Under the pieces are notes generated by a model. That model had not been told where the DNA came from, did no database searches, and was given only the letters and a program-made list of their open reading frames with translations. 64,000 nt of DNA from W1P20-047 sp051878795 (GTDB taxonomy: Bacteria; Actinomycetota; Coriobacteriia; Coriobacteriales; Eggerthellaceae), in NCBI GenBank assembly GCA_051878795.1, contig JBJEKU010000029.1:18593-82592 (forward strand). Reading direction: 5' to 3'. The translations under genes and the position numbers were made by a program. Positions 36,501-45,560 of the stretch are shown here, piece after piece. How positions within the stretch are numbered: position 1 is the first letter of the stretch; every line of letters begins with the position of its first letter.

Positions 36501-37781
36501 CTACTCCTGCCCGATTGCGGAGCCGGCCATCTCCATGGCGAATTCCTTCTGGGCGTCACCATCATGCGAGGAGCCTTCGTCCACACCGGCATCAGGGGAG
36601 ATTCCCACTCCGTTGATGGCATAGCCCTTCGGCGTCTTGTAATAAGCTGAAGTGTACCTGATTCCCCCGCCGAAGGAAAAGCCCGATACCGACTGCACGG
36701 AACCCTTGCCCATCGTGGTCTCGCCCACAAGCGTGCAACGGTCGTTGTCCCTCAGGCCGCCGGCAAGCACTTCGGCAGCGGCGGCCGTCCTGCCATTGAT
36801 GATGACGACCAGAGGCGCATCGGTTGCAGTCTTGCCTCCGACTTCCTTTGTGAAGGTGGAGTCCTTCGTGGACACTTCCACGAAGGTACCGTTCTTGACG
36901 AAGAGGGTACCGATATCGAGCGCCTGGCTCAGGTAGCCGCCAGGGTTGTTCCTGATATCCAGAACGAAGGCCTTTGCGCCCTGCTCTTCCAGCTCCTTGA
37001 CCGCCTCGGCAACCAGATCGGCGGAGTTGGAGCTGATCTGCGCAAGCTTGATATAGCCCACTCCGGTATCATTCAGCTCGGTCTCGACATTGGGTTCGGC
37101 ATAGTCGGAAACCCTCAGTTCGGTTGAAAACTCCTCTCCGCCCCTCGCATCGATGGATGCGGGGCGGCGCCAGGTAATGTAGAGCACGCCGTCGCCTGCA
37201 GTCTCGATCGCCTTCAGCACATCGGCTTGGGACCACCTACCATTAGGTCCCTTGTTGCCCTAGATGGCAACAACGTAATCCCCGGGCTGCACGCCTTCCC
37301 CTTCCGCCTGGGATCCGGCGAACACGTCTATCGCGAAGGCCTCGCCCTGGTTTTCGGAAAACAGGACGCCGATTCCTTTATAGGTTTCCCGTGCTGCAGA
37401 AATATAGGCATCGTACTGCTCGTCATTCAGATAGGAGACGAAGGGATCGTTGGTGTTCTCGGCGATAACGCCCATCACCGCTTCGGTAGTGGATTCCAGG
37501 TCGTAGTCGTCGACGCTGTGCTGTTCCAGGATGCCCTGGGCTTCCGCAATGCGCGCGGAGAGCGAATCGTACGTGCTTCCCGAAACGGTCATACCGGGAT
37601 TCGCGTCCACCCCCTTCGATCCGGTTTCGAAGCCCATATAGTTCAGGAATGCATCGTCGCCGCGGACGAGGAATCCCGCGATAAAGGCGGCGAACATGAA
37701 AAGCAGGCCGATCATCATCCTGATCAGCCTGCTTTCTATCTTTTTTCTTTTCAGCGCGTAAACGCTAGGATGCTTCTTCAT
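36501..37781 (-). pseudogene. S41 C-terminal processing protease, interrupted by an in-frame TAG
   Basis: A CtpA/CtpB-type protease reading frame of 426 codons split at codon 174 by TAG (37260-37262), with both halves in the same frame. Residues about 12-35 form a membrane anchor. A PDZ domain spans roughly 105-200; the stop falls within it, right after VQPGDYVVAI. The S41 domain follows (FVLDIRNNPGGYLSQALDIG, GKGSVQS). The conserved Ser three residues before the Glu of SASASE-type motifs is Ala334 (INGRTAAAAEVLAGG); Lys of GKG is kept. The start at 37781 lies 20 nt after ftsX. Classical position after ftsEX; apparently inactive or recoded. Confidence 0.85.
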
Positions 37782-37801
37782 GGCCCCTATTCTACCATCG
37801 G

Positions 37802-38716
37802 TTAGATCTTCAGGTAACGGCCCATCGCCCACGCGGAACCGAGAAGGCCCAGGAGCAAACCGGCAACCAGCAGGAGCAGGTAGATGAACAGGTAGGTCGA
37901 CCCATCGACATTGATGGGCAGCCAGGGAAGCGCAGACTGCAGCTTGGGCAGTGCGAGCATCCTCATAGCCTGCAGCGATCCAATAGCGAGTGCCGCACCC
38001 ACGAATGCATGGAGCATACCCTCCACGGAGAAGGGTCCACGGATAAAGCCGTTGGATGCGCCCACCAGTCGCATAATGGCGATTTCCTTGCGACGCGCCA
38101 AGATGGACAGGCGAATGTTGTTCAGGATGAAGATCAAAGCGATGAACATCAACAGGCCGATGAGCGCAATGCCGATGTAGCGCACATAATTGGTGAGCGC
38201 GAAGAGCTTATCGACGGTCTTCTGGCCGTACTTCAGCGATTCTGCCGGATCGTCGGGATTATCGCAGATCTTCTGGAAGTCCTCGTTCGCTGCGATCTTC
38301 TCGGCAATCGCGGTTACCTCCTGGGCTTCGGAAAGCTCGACGTCGATGCTTGCAGGAAGCGGATTCTGGCCGTCCAACTGCTCGACGATATCGGGATTGC
38401 TGGTCATGGACTTCTTGAAGTTCTCCAGCGCCTGGTCCTTGGTGGTGAACGAGACGCTCGCTACGCCATCGAGGCCCTCGATATAGCTTTCGACCTTATC
38501 GATCTGCTTTTCCTTGGCATCATCTGCAACGTAGGCAGTGATGGAAACCTTGCTTTCGACCGAGTCGACGACATTGCCGACCACCACGGCGCCCACAGAG
38601 AAGACACCCAGGATCAAAAGCGACAAGAAGATAGTGATTACGGAACCGAGCGCAGTAGCGCGGTTGCGGAAGAAGCCCTTGAAGGCCTCGCGGATGAAAT
38701 ACACGATGCTACTCAA
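37802..38716 (-). CDS. ftsX: Cell division protein FtsX
   Basis: Permease-like partner of FtsE; the complex activates peptidoglycan hydrolases at division or elongation sites. I choose the TTG at 38716 (304 residues) because GGAGGTG lies 9 nt upstream; it overlaps the ftsE stop region by 8 nt. An ATG at 38734 would add six residues but lacks a ribosome site. Topology is typical: one N-terminal span (LGSVITIFLSLLILGVF), a large extracellular domain (about 55-175), then three spans, ending in GLLGSAWAMGRYLKI. Confidence 0.92.
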   Translation of the reverse strand: MSSIVYFIREAFKGFFRNRATALGSVITIFLSLLILGVFSVGAVVVGNVVDSVESKVSITAYVADDAKEKQIDKVESYIEGLDGVASVSFTTKDQALENFKKSMTSNPDIVEQLDGQNPLPASIDVELSEAQEVTAIAEKIAANEDFQKICDNPDDPAESLKYGQKTVDKLFALTNYVRYIGIALIGLLMFIALIFILNNIRLSILARRKEIAIMRLVGASNGFIRGPFSVEGMLHAFVGAALAIGSLQAMRMLALPKLQSALPWLPINVDGSTYLFIYLLLLVAGLLLGLLGSAWAMGRYLKI

Positions 38717-39554
38717 CGCCGTATACACCTCCATCCTGATCTCGGATCACGACGCCCTTTTCGAGCACGATAACTCGACGGCGCATCTTGTTCACCACTT
38801 CGCGGTCATGGGTTGCAACCAGAACCGTGGTGCCGGAACGGTTGATTCGCACAAGCAAGTCCATGATGCCCGCGGAGGTTTGGGGGTCGAGGTTGCCGGT
38901 AGGCTCGTCGCACACCAGAAGCGGGGGGCGATTCACGATCGCTCGTGCAATGGAGACGCGCTGCTGTTCGCCACCGGAAAGCTGATCGGGGTACTTGTCG
39001 AGCTTATCCTGCAGGCCGACCAGGCGAAGGACCTCGGGAACCTGCGTCTTGATAACATGGCGGGACTTCCCGATTACCTCGAGCGCGAAGGCCACATTCT
39101 CGAATACGGTCTTATTCGGCAGGAGCTTGAAGTCCTGGAAAACGCAACCGATGTTGCGACGCAGGAAAGGTACGCGGGAATTCCTCATCGATGCAAGATC
39201 CTCGCCCATGATGATGATCTTGCCCGAAGAGGGCTTCAGCTCGCGGATGATGCTGCGGATGAAAGTGGATTTGCCAGAACCGGAATGACCGACCAGAAAG
39301 ACGAATTCGCCCTTGCAGATCTTCAGGTTGATGTCATCGAGGGCAGGCTTCTTGGGCTGGGCGGGATACACCTTCGACACGTGGTCGAAGATGATGACCG
39401 GCTTTTCCGCAACTTTGTTCACGGCGGCCACATCAAGATCGGGCAGCACGGTAGAAAGCTGCTGAGTCATGCCCACGGCATGGCTGCTCACGCCTTCCAC
39501 CGAAGGTTGTTCGCCGCTGATTGCGGGAATCCCTTGGGTTTTAGCGTTCGTCAC
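38709..39554 (-). CDS. ftsE: Cell division ATP-binding protein FtsE with N-terminal extension
   Basis: ABC ATPase that drives FtsX. The core (about 52-281) has Walker A GHSGSGKST at 89-97, Q-loop VFQDFKLLPNKTV, signature LSGGEQQRVSIARA and Walker B LLVCDEPTGNLD. Typical FtsE is about 220-230 residues; here about 50 extra residues without known motifs precede the core. The GTG at 39554 has GGAG 6 nt upstream. An ATG at codon 29 has no ribosome site, so the extension is probably real. Next to ftsX. Confidence 0.92.
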   Translation of the reverse strand: MTNAKTQGIPAISGEQPSVEGVSSHAVGMTQQLSTVLPDLDVAAVNKVAEKPVIIFDHVSKVYPAQPKKPALDDINLKICKGEFVFLVGHSGSGKSTFIRSIIRELKPSSGKIIIMGEDLASMRNSRVPFLRRNIGCVFQDFKLLPNKTVFENVAFALEVIGKSRHVIKTQVPEVLRLVGLQDKLDKYPDQLSGGEQQRVSIARAIVNRPPLLVCDEPTGNLDPQTSAGIMDLLVRINRSGTTVLVATHDREVVNKMRRRVIVLEKGVVIRDQDGGVYGVE

Positions 39555-39608
39555 AGAGTGCTCCGTTCGATTCGTATTTACTGGGACCGATTAATAGTAG
39601 CAGACAGC

Positions 39609-40580
39609 CTAACGGGCGATTACCTTCTCCACAGCTTCTGCAATGGCCTGAGCGTCCAGTTCGAAGTAACGCATAAGCTCGGCCATGTCGCCGGATTTGC
39701 CGAAACGATCCCTCATTGCAACGAATTCGCAGGGAGTGGGCTCGTTCTGGACAAGCAGCTCGGACACGGCAGAGCACAGCCCGCCGTACACGGAATGCTC
39801 TTCGGCGACCACGACGCGACCGGTCTTGCGGGCGGAAGCGAGGATGGTGTCGCTATCGAGCGGCTTCACGCAGAAAGCGTCGATAACCTCGGCCTCGATC
39901 CCCTTCTCATGGAGGAGCCCGGCGGCCTTCATCGCCTCATCGATTTCGATACCGTTGGCGACGATGGTGACATCGCTGCCCTCGCGCAGCACGTAGGCGC
40001 GTCCCACTTCAAGCTCCACTTCGGAATCGTACACGCAAGGCACGGATGCACGGCCCAAGCGCACATAGACGGGGCCAGGGGTCTTTGCCGCGAGCTTGAT
40101 AGCAGCACGTGCCGCAGCATAGTCAGCAGGAACCAGCACGGTCATGCCGGGCAGGCCCCTCATAAGGGACACGTCCTCGAGCATCTGATGGCTACCGCCG
40201 TCGGGGCCGACGGAAACACCCGCATGGGTGGGGCAGATCTTCACATCGAGGCCGGAATAGCACACGGTATTGCGGATCTGGTCATACGCACGGCCGGTGC
40301 CGAAGACGGCGAAGGAGGCGGAGAAGGCCACGTTGCCGGCAAGCGCCAGGCCAGCCGCCACATCCACCATGTTCTGCTCGGCGATACCGCAGTTGAAGAA
40401 GCGTTTCGCATTCTCTTCGGAAGATGATGCGAACTTGGCGAGCGTGGTCGATCCACTCAGGTCGGCATCGACCGCGACCACGGGAAGACCCTCTTCGGCA
40501 AGCTCGATCAGCGTCGCACCGAAAGCGGCGCGGGTCGCCTTCTTCTGGGAAGCCTGTTCGGGGGTTGCAAACTTAACCAT
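39609..40580 (-). CDS. Transketolase, C-terminal subunit
   Basis: Pyrimidine-binding and C-terminal half of a split transketolase (323 residues), pairing with the upstream gene to move two-carbon ketol units in the pentose phosphate pathway. Features are RAAFGATLIELAEEG, a conserved NCGIAEQNMVDVAAGLA carrying the Glu that activates thiamine diphosphate, and the C-terminal VVVAEEHSVYGGLCSAV typical of this superfamily. It starts 12 nt after the N-terminal subunit. Both genes lie between prfB and ftsE. Confidence 0.93.
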   Translation of the reverse strand: MVKFATPEQASQKKATRAAFGATLIELAEEGLPVVAVDADLSGSTTLAKFASSSEENAKRFFNCGIAEQNMVDVAAGLALAGNVAFSASFAVFGTGRAYDQIRNTVCYSGLDVKICPTHAGVSVGPDGGSHQMLEDVSLMRGLPGMTVLVPADYAAARAAIKLAAKTPGPVYVRLGRASVPCVYDSEVELEVGRAYVLREGSDVTIVANGIEIDEAMKAAGLLHEKGIEAEVIDAFCVKPLDSDTILASARKTGRVVVAEEHSVYGGLCSAVSELLVQNEPTPCEFVAMRDRFGKSGDMAELMRYFELDAQAIAEAVEKVIAR

Positions 40581-40592
40581 TGGTAGACCTCC

Positions 40593-41411
40593 TTATCGGG
40601 TGAGCTCGGCGATGGCGGCTTCGGTCTGTTCGGCATTGGGCGCCTTGCCGTGCCAACCTGCCTGGTTTTCCATGAACGATACGCCCTTGCCCTTGACCGT
40701 ACGGGCCATGACCATGTGGGGCTTTTCGCCGCCTGCGGCCTTGCAAGCGCTCAGCACATCCAGAAGGGCCTTCATGTCGTGGCCGTCCACCTCGACAACA
40801 TCCCAGCCGAATGCCTCGAACTTGGGTGCCAGGTCCCCGGTCTGCACGACATCATGGATGTCGCCGTCGATCTGGAGGTCGTTGCAATCCACGATGGCAA
40901 CCAGGTTTCCGAGCTTCTGATGGACGGCGAACATGGAGGCCTCCCAAACCTGGCCTTCCTCGCATTCGCCGTCACCGAGCACGCAGAAGACACGCGCATC
41001 GTTTTCGGCGAGGCGCAATCCAGCGGCAAGGCCGGCTGCGATGGACAGTCCCTGGCCCAAGGATCCCGTGGACACTTCGACACCGGGAAGCAGCTTGCAA
41101 TCGGGATGGCCCTGGAGGCGGGTTCCCAGCTTGCGCAGGGTCGCCAGTTCCTCGCGGGGGAAATAGCCGGCATGCGCCAGCGCCGCGTACTGTGCAGGAG
41201 CCGCATGGCCCTTTGCCAGAATGAAGCGGTCACGGTCGGGGTCGTCCGGATTATCGGGGTCATGCCTCATCACGCCGCCGGAGTACAGGGCGCACAGGAT
41301 GTCCGTGCAGGAAAGGGAACCGCCAGGATGGCCGCTGCCCGCCTCGGCGATCATCTTCACGATGTCGACCCTCATTTCCTTGGCGATTTCTTCTAGTTTC
41401 TGTATTTCCAT
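40593..41411 (-). CDS. Transketolase, N-terminal subunit
   Basis: Diphosphate-binding half of split transketolase, 272 residues from the ATG at 41411 (AAAGGAA upstream). Motifs are AGSGHPGGSLSCTDILCALY, TGSLGQGLSIAAG and the Mg/ThDP motif GDGECEEGQVWEA with a later NDLQ. Two-subunit transketolases are common in anaerobic Gram-positives and archaea. It follows prfB by 30 nt and precedes the C-terminal subunit by 12 nt, so the heterodimer is expressed from one message. Confidence 0.94.
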   Translation of the reverse strand: MEIQKLEEIAKEMRVDIVKMIAEAGSGHPGGSLSCTDILCALYSGGVMRHDPDNPDDPDRDRFILAKGHAAPAQYAALAHAGYFPREELATLRKLGTRLQGHPDCKLLPGVEVSTGSLGQGLSIAAGLAAGLRLAENDARVFCVLGDGECEEGQVWEASMFAVHQKLGNLVAIVDCNDLQIDGDIHDVVQTGDLAPKFEAFGWDVVEVDGHDMKALLDVLSACKAAGGEKPHMVMARTVKGKGVSFMENQAGWHGKAPNAEQTEAAIAELTR

Positions 41412-41441
41412 GCCGTTCCTTTCAAGCTTCGGCCAATACAC

Positions 41442-42527
41442 CTATTGGGAGACGCGCCATCTATGGTACCCGATGACGAATTCCTCTATCTCTCCGCTCA
41501 GAACCGCTTCGACGTTTCCCGTCTCCACGCCGCTACGCACATCTTTCACCAACTGATAAGGATAAAGCACATAATTCCTGATCTGGCTTCCGAAAGAACT
41601 GTCGATCTTCTCTCCGCGCAGCTCGTCAAGCTGTTCCTTCCTTTTCGCCTGCTCGAGCTCGTACAACCTCGCGCGCAACACCCTGAAGGCGGAATCCTTA
41701 TTCAGGAGCTGGGATTTCTCATTCTGGCACGTTACCACGATGCCGGTGGGGATATGGGTCAACCGGACTGCCGAGTCGGTGGTGTTGACGCACTGGCCTC
41801 CAGGCCCGCTCGAACGGTATACATCGACGCGGACATCCGCAGGATTCAGGTTAACCTCGATATCCTCCGACAGGACGGGCATGACCTCGACACTGGCGAA
41901 CGTAGTATGCCTGCGCTTCTTCAAGTCGGTAGGAGAGATCCTGACAAGGCGATGCACGCCATGTTCTGAACGCAGCATGCCATAGGCGAAACGGCCCTCC
42001 ACCTCGAAGCTGACCCGCTCGAGGCCGATAACATCGGAAACGTAATCGAGTACCTTGACCTTCCAGCCCTTCGATTCGGCATAGCCCACATACATGCGAT
42101 AGAGCATCTCGACCCAATCCTGGGCCTCCAAACCGCCGCTTCCGGGATTAATGGCCACGATGGCGGGGCCTTCGTCGTACTTCCCCGAGAACCAGGATTC
42201 TATTTCGAAACGGTCGATCATTGCGGAAAGCTCATCGAGAGTCGCACGCGCCTCCTCCTCGAACTCGGGATCTTCCTGCGCCAGGTCGAACGCAGCCCGC
42301 GCATCTTCGAGCAGCGAGCAGGCCCGTTCGAAATCCTGCAAGGTCTCCCTTACCGAGCTGGCACGCTTCGAAACCTCCTGCGCATGGGCAGGATCATCCC
42401 AGAAACCCGCCTCGGCGCTTTCCTCATCGAGCTTCTCCAACTCTTTACGCTTGTCGTCGATATGCAGATAGGCGCGAGCCTGCTCGAGCCTTTCCGCCAA
42501 TACCCCATCTTCCCTTGTTTCGGACAT
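41442..42527 (-). CDS. prfB: Peptide chain release factor 2 with SPT tripeptide
   Basis: Class I release factor of 361 residues. Assigned to RF2 by length, the N-terminal coiled region (KRKELEKLDEESAEAGFWDDP) and the RRHTTF context. The peptidyl-hydrolysis motif is GGQ at 243-245. The stop-codon tripeptide, normally Ser-Pro-Phe in RF2, is Ser198-Pro199-Thr200 (VRISPTDLKKRRHTTF). There is no programmed +1 frameshift site: the frame runs uninterrupted through the region where many RF2 genes carry UGA. It lies 62 nt after secA, the conserved secA-prfB order. Confidence 0.93.
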   Translation of the reverse strand: MSETREDGVLAERLEQARAYLHIDDKRKELEKLDEESAEAGFWDDPAHAQEVSKRASSVRETLQDFERACSLLEDARAAFDLAQEDPEFEEEARATLDELSAMIDRFEIESWFSGKYDEGPAIVAINPGSGGLEAQDWVEMLYRMYVGYAESKGWKVKVLDYVSDVIGLERVSFEVEGRFAYGMLRSEHGVHRLVRISPTDLKKRRHTTFASVEVMPVLSEDIEVNLNPADVRVDVYRSSGPGGQCVNTTDSAVRLTHIPTGIVVTCQNEKSQLLNKDSAFRVLRARLYELEQAKRKEQLDELRGEKIDSSFGSQIRNYVLYPYQLVKDVRSGVETGNVEAVLSGEIEEFVIGYHRWRVSQ

Positions 42528-42589
42528 CTTCCCACCTTTGCGAACCTATCGACTAGATCACCTGCGCCGTATTGCGGCGAAAGCGAGTG

Positions 42590-45349
42590 TCAGCCCCTGT
42601 TCGCGCCGTGGCACTTCTTGAATTTCTTCCCGGAACCGCAAGGACACGGATCGTTGCGGCCCACATTGGCATAAGGATCGTCCTTGTCCTTGACGAAAGT
42701 CTTCGGACGCTGGGACTCCACGGGCTTCGGGGGCTGTCCCGGCTGCGCCGCCTCCCTGCCCGCCGACGCAGTTTTGGATTCTGCAGAAAGGGTTCCTTCC
42801 GGATTGGAGTATGACAGCTTTCCCTCCAGGGGATTGCGAGCCTCGCCGATTTCAGCCTCTTCCCTGCGGGCGATTTGCAAACGAAGGATGGTACGCAGGA
42901 AGCTCTCGTACATGCCGTCGGTCAATTCCCCGAAGGCCCTATGCGCCTCGTTCTTGTATTCGACCAGGGGATCTCGCTGGCCGATCGCACGCAAACCGAT
43001 GCCGGCCTTCAGATAATCCATTTCCTGGAGATGGCTCATCCAACGGGTATCGATGATCCTGAGCATGATCTGGGCCTGGAGCTTGGACATCGCCTCGTCG
43101 CCTAGGATCTCCCTCTTCTCGTTGTAGGCGCCCATAAGCTCTTCTTCAGCTGCCCTCGCAACTTCCATGGGATCGTCGTCATGGTCGACGGATTCCACGG
43201 TAAAGCCCGCAAAGCCCTCCATGTCCGCCATCCACCTGTCGACGGCCTTGCAATCCCAATCATCGCTGGGGTGTTTGGCGCTGCAGTTCTCCGCAACGAC
43301 TCCCTCGACGCAATCTTCGATGATCTCGGGGATCCTGGAGGTAAGGTCCTTGCCTTCCAGGATCGCGTTGCGCTCCTCGTAGATCGCCTTGCGCTGAAGA
43401 TTCATGACGTCGTCGTATTCCAGGACGTTCTTTCGGGCTGCGAAGTGAATGGTCTCCACCTGACGCTGGGCATTCTCGATCGCCTTTGAGACCATGGATG
43501 CCTGAATGGGCATATCGTCGTCGACCGCGGTCTTCTGCATCATCGCGCCGACCTTTTCCATACGGGCGCCGCCGAATAGGCGCATCAGATCGTCTTCCAG
43601 GCTGAGATAGAACTGGGTGGTGCCGGGATCGCCCTGACGGCCGGAACGACCGCGGAGCTGATTGTCGATACGGCGGGATTCATGACGTTCCGTGCCGATC
43701 ACGCACAGACCACCCGCAGCGATGACCTGGGCGTTTTCCTTTTCCGTAACCTCTTTCGCCTGGGCGAGAGCATTCTTGCGCGCTTCCTCGGGAACCTCTT
43801 GGAGGTCTTCGAAACCCTGCGCGATCAGCAGATCGTCCGCCAGAACCTCGGGATTGCCGCCCAGCAGGATGTCGGTGCCACGGCCCGCCATATTGGTTGC
43901 GATGGTTACTGCACCCACACGGCCCGCCTGCGCGACGATATGCGCCTCGCGCTCGTGATTCTTCGCGTTCAGGACCTCGTGGCGGATACCCCTCTTCGAA
44001 AGCAGCCTGCTCAGCCGCTCGGAATTCTCGATGGAGACGGTGCCCACCAGCACGGGCTGCCCTTCCTTGTTGCGGCGGGCGATGTCGTCGGCCACGGCAT
44101 TGTACTTGGCCTCGATCGTACGGTAGATCAGATCGTTCTCGTCCTTGCGGATCACCGGCTTGTTCGGCGGAATCGCCATAACGGGAAGGTTGTAAATCTG
44201 CCTGAACTCGGAATCCTCGGTCATGGCGGTGCCCGTCATGCCGGACAGCTTGTCGTACAGGCGGAAATAGTTCTGGAGCGTGATGGTGGCGAGGGTCTGG
44301 TTCTCTTGCCTGATGAACACGCCCTCCTTCGCCTCGATTGCCTGATGCAGGCCTTCGGACCAGCGCCTGCCTTCCATGATGCGACCGGTGAATTCGTCGA
44401 CGATCTTCACTTCGCCGTCGGCAACGATGTAGTCGATATCCTTATGGAACAGGAATTCGGCCTTCAGCGCCTGCTGCAGATGGTTTGCGAGCATGCCGGT
44501 GGGATCGGCATACAGATCGTCGATTCCCAGGGAATTCTCGATGCGCACCAGACCGCTTTCCGTGGGATAGATGGTCTTCTTCGCCTCGTCCATCTCGAAA
44601 TCAACGCCCTCTTGCAGCCCCTTCATGGCGCGTGCGAAATGGCGGAAGGTATCGGCCGCCTCCACCCCGGCACCGGAGATGATGAGCGGGGTTCGGGCCT
44701 CGTCGATGAGAATGGAGTCCACCTCATCGACGATGGCGAAGTGATGGCCGCGCTGCACCCTGTTCGCTGCCGAGGTGACCATGTTGTCGCGCAGGTAGTC
44801 GAAACCGAATTCGGAATTGGTTCCATAGGTGATATCCGCTTTGTATGCGGGAATCTTCTTCATCGGCGACATTCCCGATTGGATAAGACCCGTCGACATG
44901 CCCAAGAAACCGTAGGCCCTGCCCATCCACTCGCAGTCGCGTTTTGCAAGGTAGTCGTTTACGGTCACGATATGGACGTTCTCGCCTGAAAGGGCATTGA
45001 GGTAGCCTGCCAAGGTGGAAACGAGGGTTTTGCCTTCGCCAGTCTTCATTTCGGCGATCTGGCCCGCATTGAGCGTCATGCCGCCGATCAGCTGCACATC
45101 GAAGTGCCTCATCCCCAAAACCCTCTTGCTTGCCTCTCGCATGGTCGCAAAGGCCTCGGGGAGGATATGGTCGAGCGATTCGCCATTTGCAACGCGCTCG
45201 CGATAGACGCCCGTGAGCTCGGCGAGCTGAGCATCGGTGCGAGCTTCCATCTGGGGTTCAAGGGAATTGATCCTGTCAACGAGGCCCTGGAACCGCTTCA
45301 GCTGGCGGTTCTCGCCGATGGAAAGGATCTTGGAAAGGAAGCCTGCCAT
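42590..45349 (-). CDS. secA: Preprotein translocase ATPase SecA
   Basis: Motor of post-translational export through SecYEG. At 919 residues Walker A is MKTGEGKTLV and the DEAD-like Walker B lies near VDEVDSILIDEARTPL. The two-helix finger and preprotein-binding domains follow. The C-terminus has a Pro/Ser-rich linker and the zinc motif CPCGSGKKFKKCHG that binds SecB or ribosomes. A single canonical SecA is seen here; whether a SecA2 exists elsewhere cannot be judged. The TGA stop is one of few in the window. prfB follows 62 nt downstream. Confidence 0.98.
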   Translation of the reverse strand: MAGFLSKILSIGENRQLKRFQGLVDRINSLEPQMEARTDAQLAELTGVYRERVANGESLDHILPEAFATMREASKRVLGMRHFDVQLIGGMTLNAGQIAEMKTGEGKTLVSTLAGYLNALSGENVHIVTVNDYLAKRDCEWMGRAYGFLGMSTGLIQSGMSPMKKIPAYKADITYGTNSEFGFDYLRDNMVTSAANRVQRGHHFAIVDEVDSILIDEARTPLIISGAGVEAADTFRHFARAMKGLQEGVDFEMDEAKKTIYPTESGLVRIENSLGIDDLYADPTGMLANHLQQALKAEFLFHKDIDYIVADGEVKIVDEFTGRIMEGRRWSEGLHQAIEAKEGVFIRQENQTLATITLQNYFRLYDKLSGMTGTAMTEDSEFRQIYNLPVMAIPPNKPVIRKDENDLIYRTIEAKYNAVADDIARRNKEGQPVLVGTVSIENSERLSRLLSKRGIRHEVLNAKNHEREAHIVAQAGRVGAVTIATNMAGRGTDILLGGNPEVLADDLLIAQGFEDLQEVPEEARKNALAQAKEVTEKENAQVIAAGGLCVIGTERHESRRIDNQLRGRSGRQGDPGTTQFYLSLEDDLMRLFGGARMEKVGAMMQKTAVDDDMPIQASMVSKAIENAQRQVETIHFAARKNVLEYDDVMNLQRKAIYEERNAILEGKDLTSRIPEIIEDCVEGVVAENCSAKHPSDDWDCKAVDRWMADMEGFAGFTVESVDHDDDPMEVARAAEEELMGAYNEKREILGDEAMSKLQAQIMLRIIDTRWMSHLQEMDYLKAGIGLRAIGQRDPLVEYKNEAHRAFGELTDGMYESFLRTILRLQIARREEAEIGEARNPLEGKLSYSNPEGTLSAESKTASAGREAAQPGQPPKPVESQRPKTFVKDKDDPYANVGRNDPCPCGSGKKFKKCHGANRG

Positions 45350-45512
45350 AACCTTGCCTTCTCTGTAGCTTCTTCTTCATGCGGTCAGCACCATCGCCGA
45401 CCCGCAAACTCAAACTCTAGCACAGCGCATTTGGCTGCAAAGGAAAAACACAGCGAAACGAAACGCAAGCATCGCGTCCTCCGCTTCGGAAAACGCAGAG
45501 AAAAGCGGATGC

Positions 45513-45540
45513 CGCCCGGCCCCGCGCATGCGGAGCCGGG
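45513..45540 (-). terminator. Possible terminator after the SARP/BTAD regulator
   Basis: GC-rich hairpin GCCCGGC...GCCGGGC with inner CCGC/GCGG, 21 nt after the stop. The T-run (CTTTTC) comes only about 9 nt later, so it is weak. Confidence 0.45.
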
Positions 45541-45560
45541 CTTGGAAAAGCGCGCTCGGA

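Noticed and set aside
37220..37262. Frameshift between the two halves of the ctp protease
   Set aside because: Both halves are in the same frame; a single in-frame TAG separates them, so it is a nonsense codon, not an indel.
42400..42527. Programmed +1 frameshift in prfB
   Set aside because: The frame is continuous through the usual frameshift position; there is no UGA and no CUU slip site.
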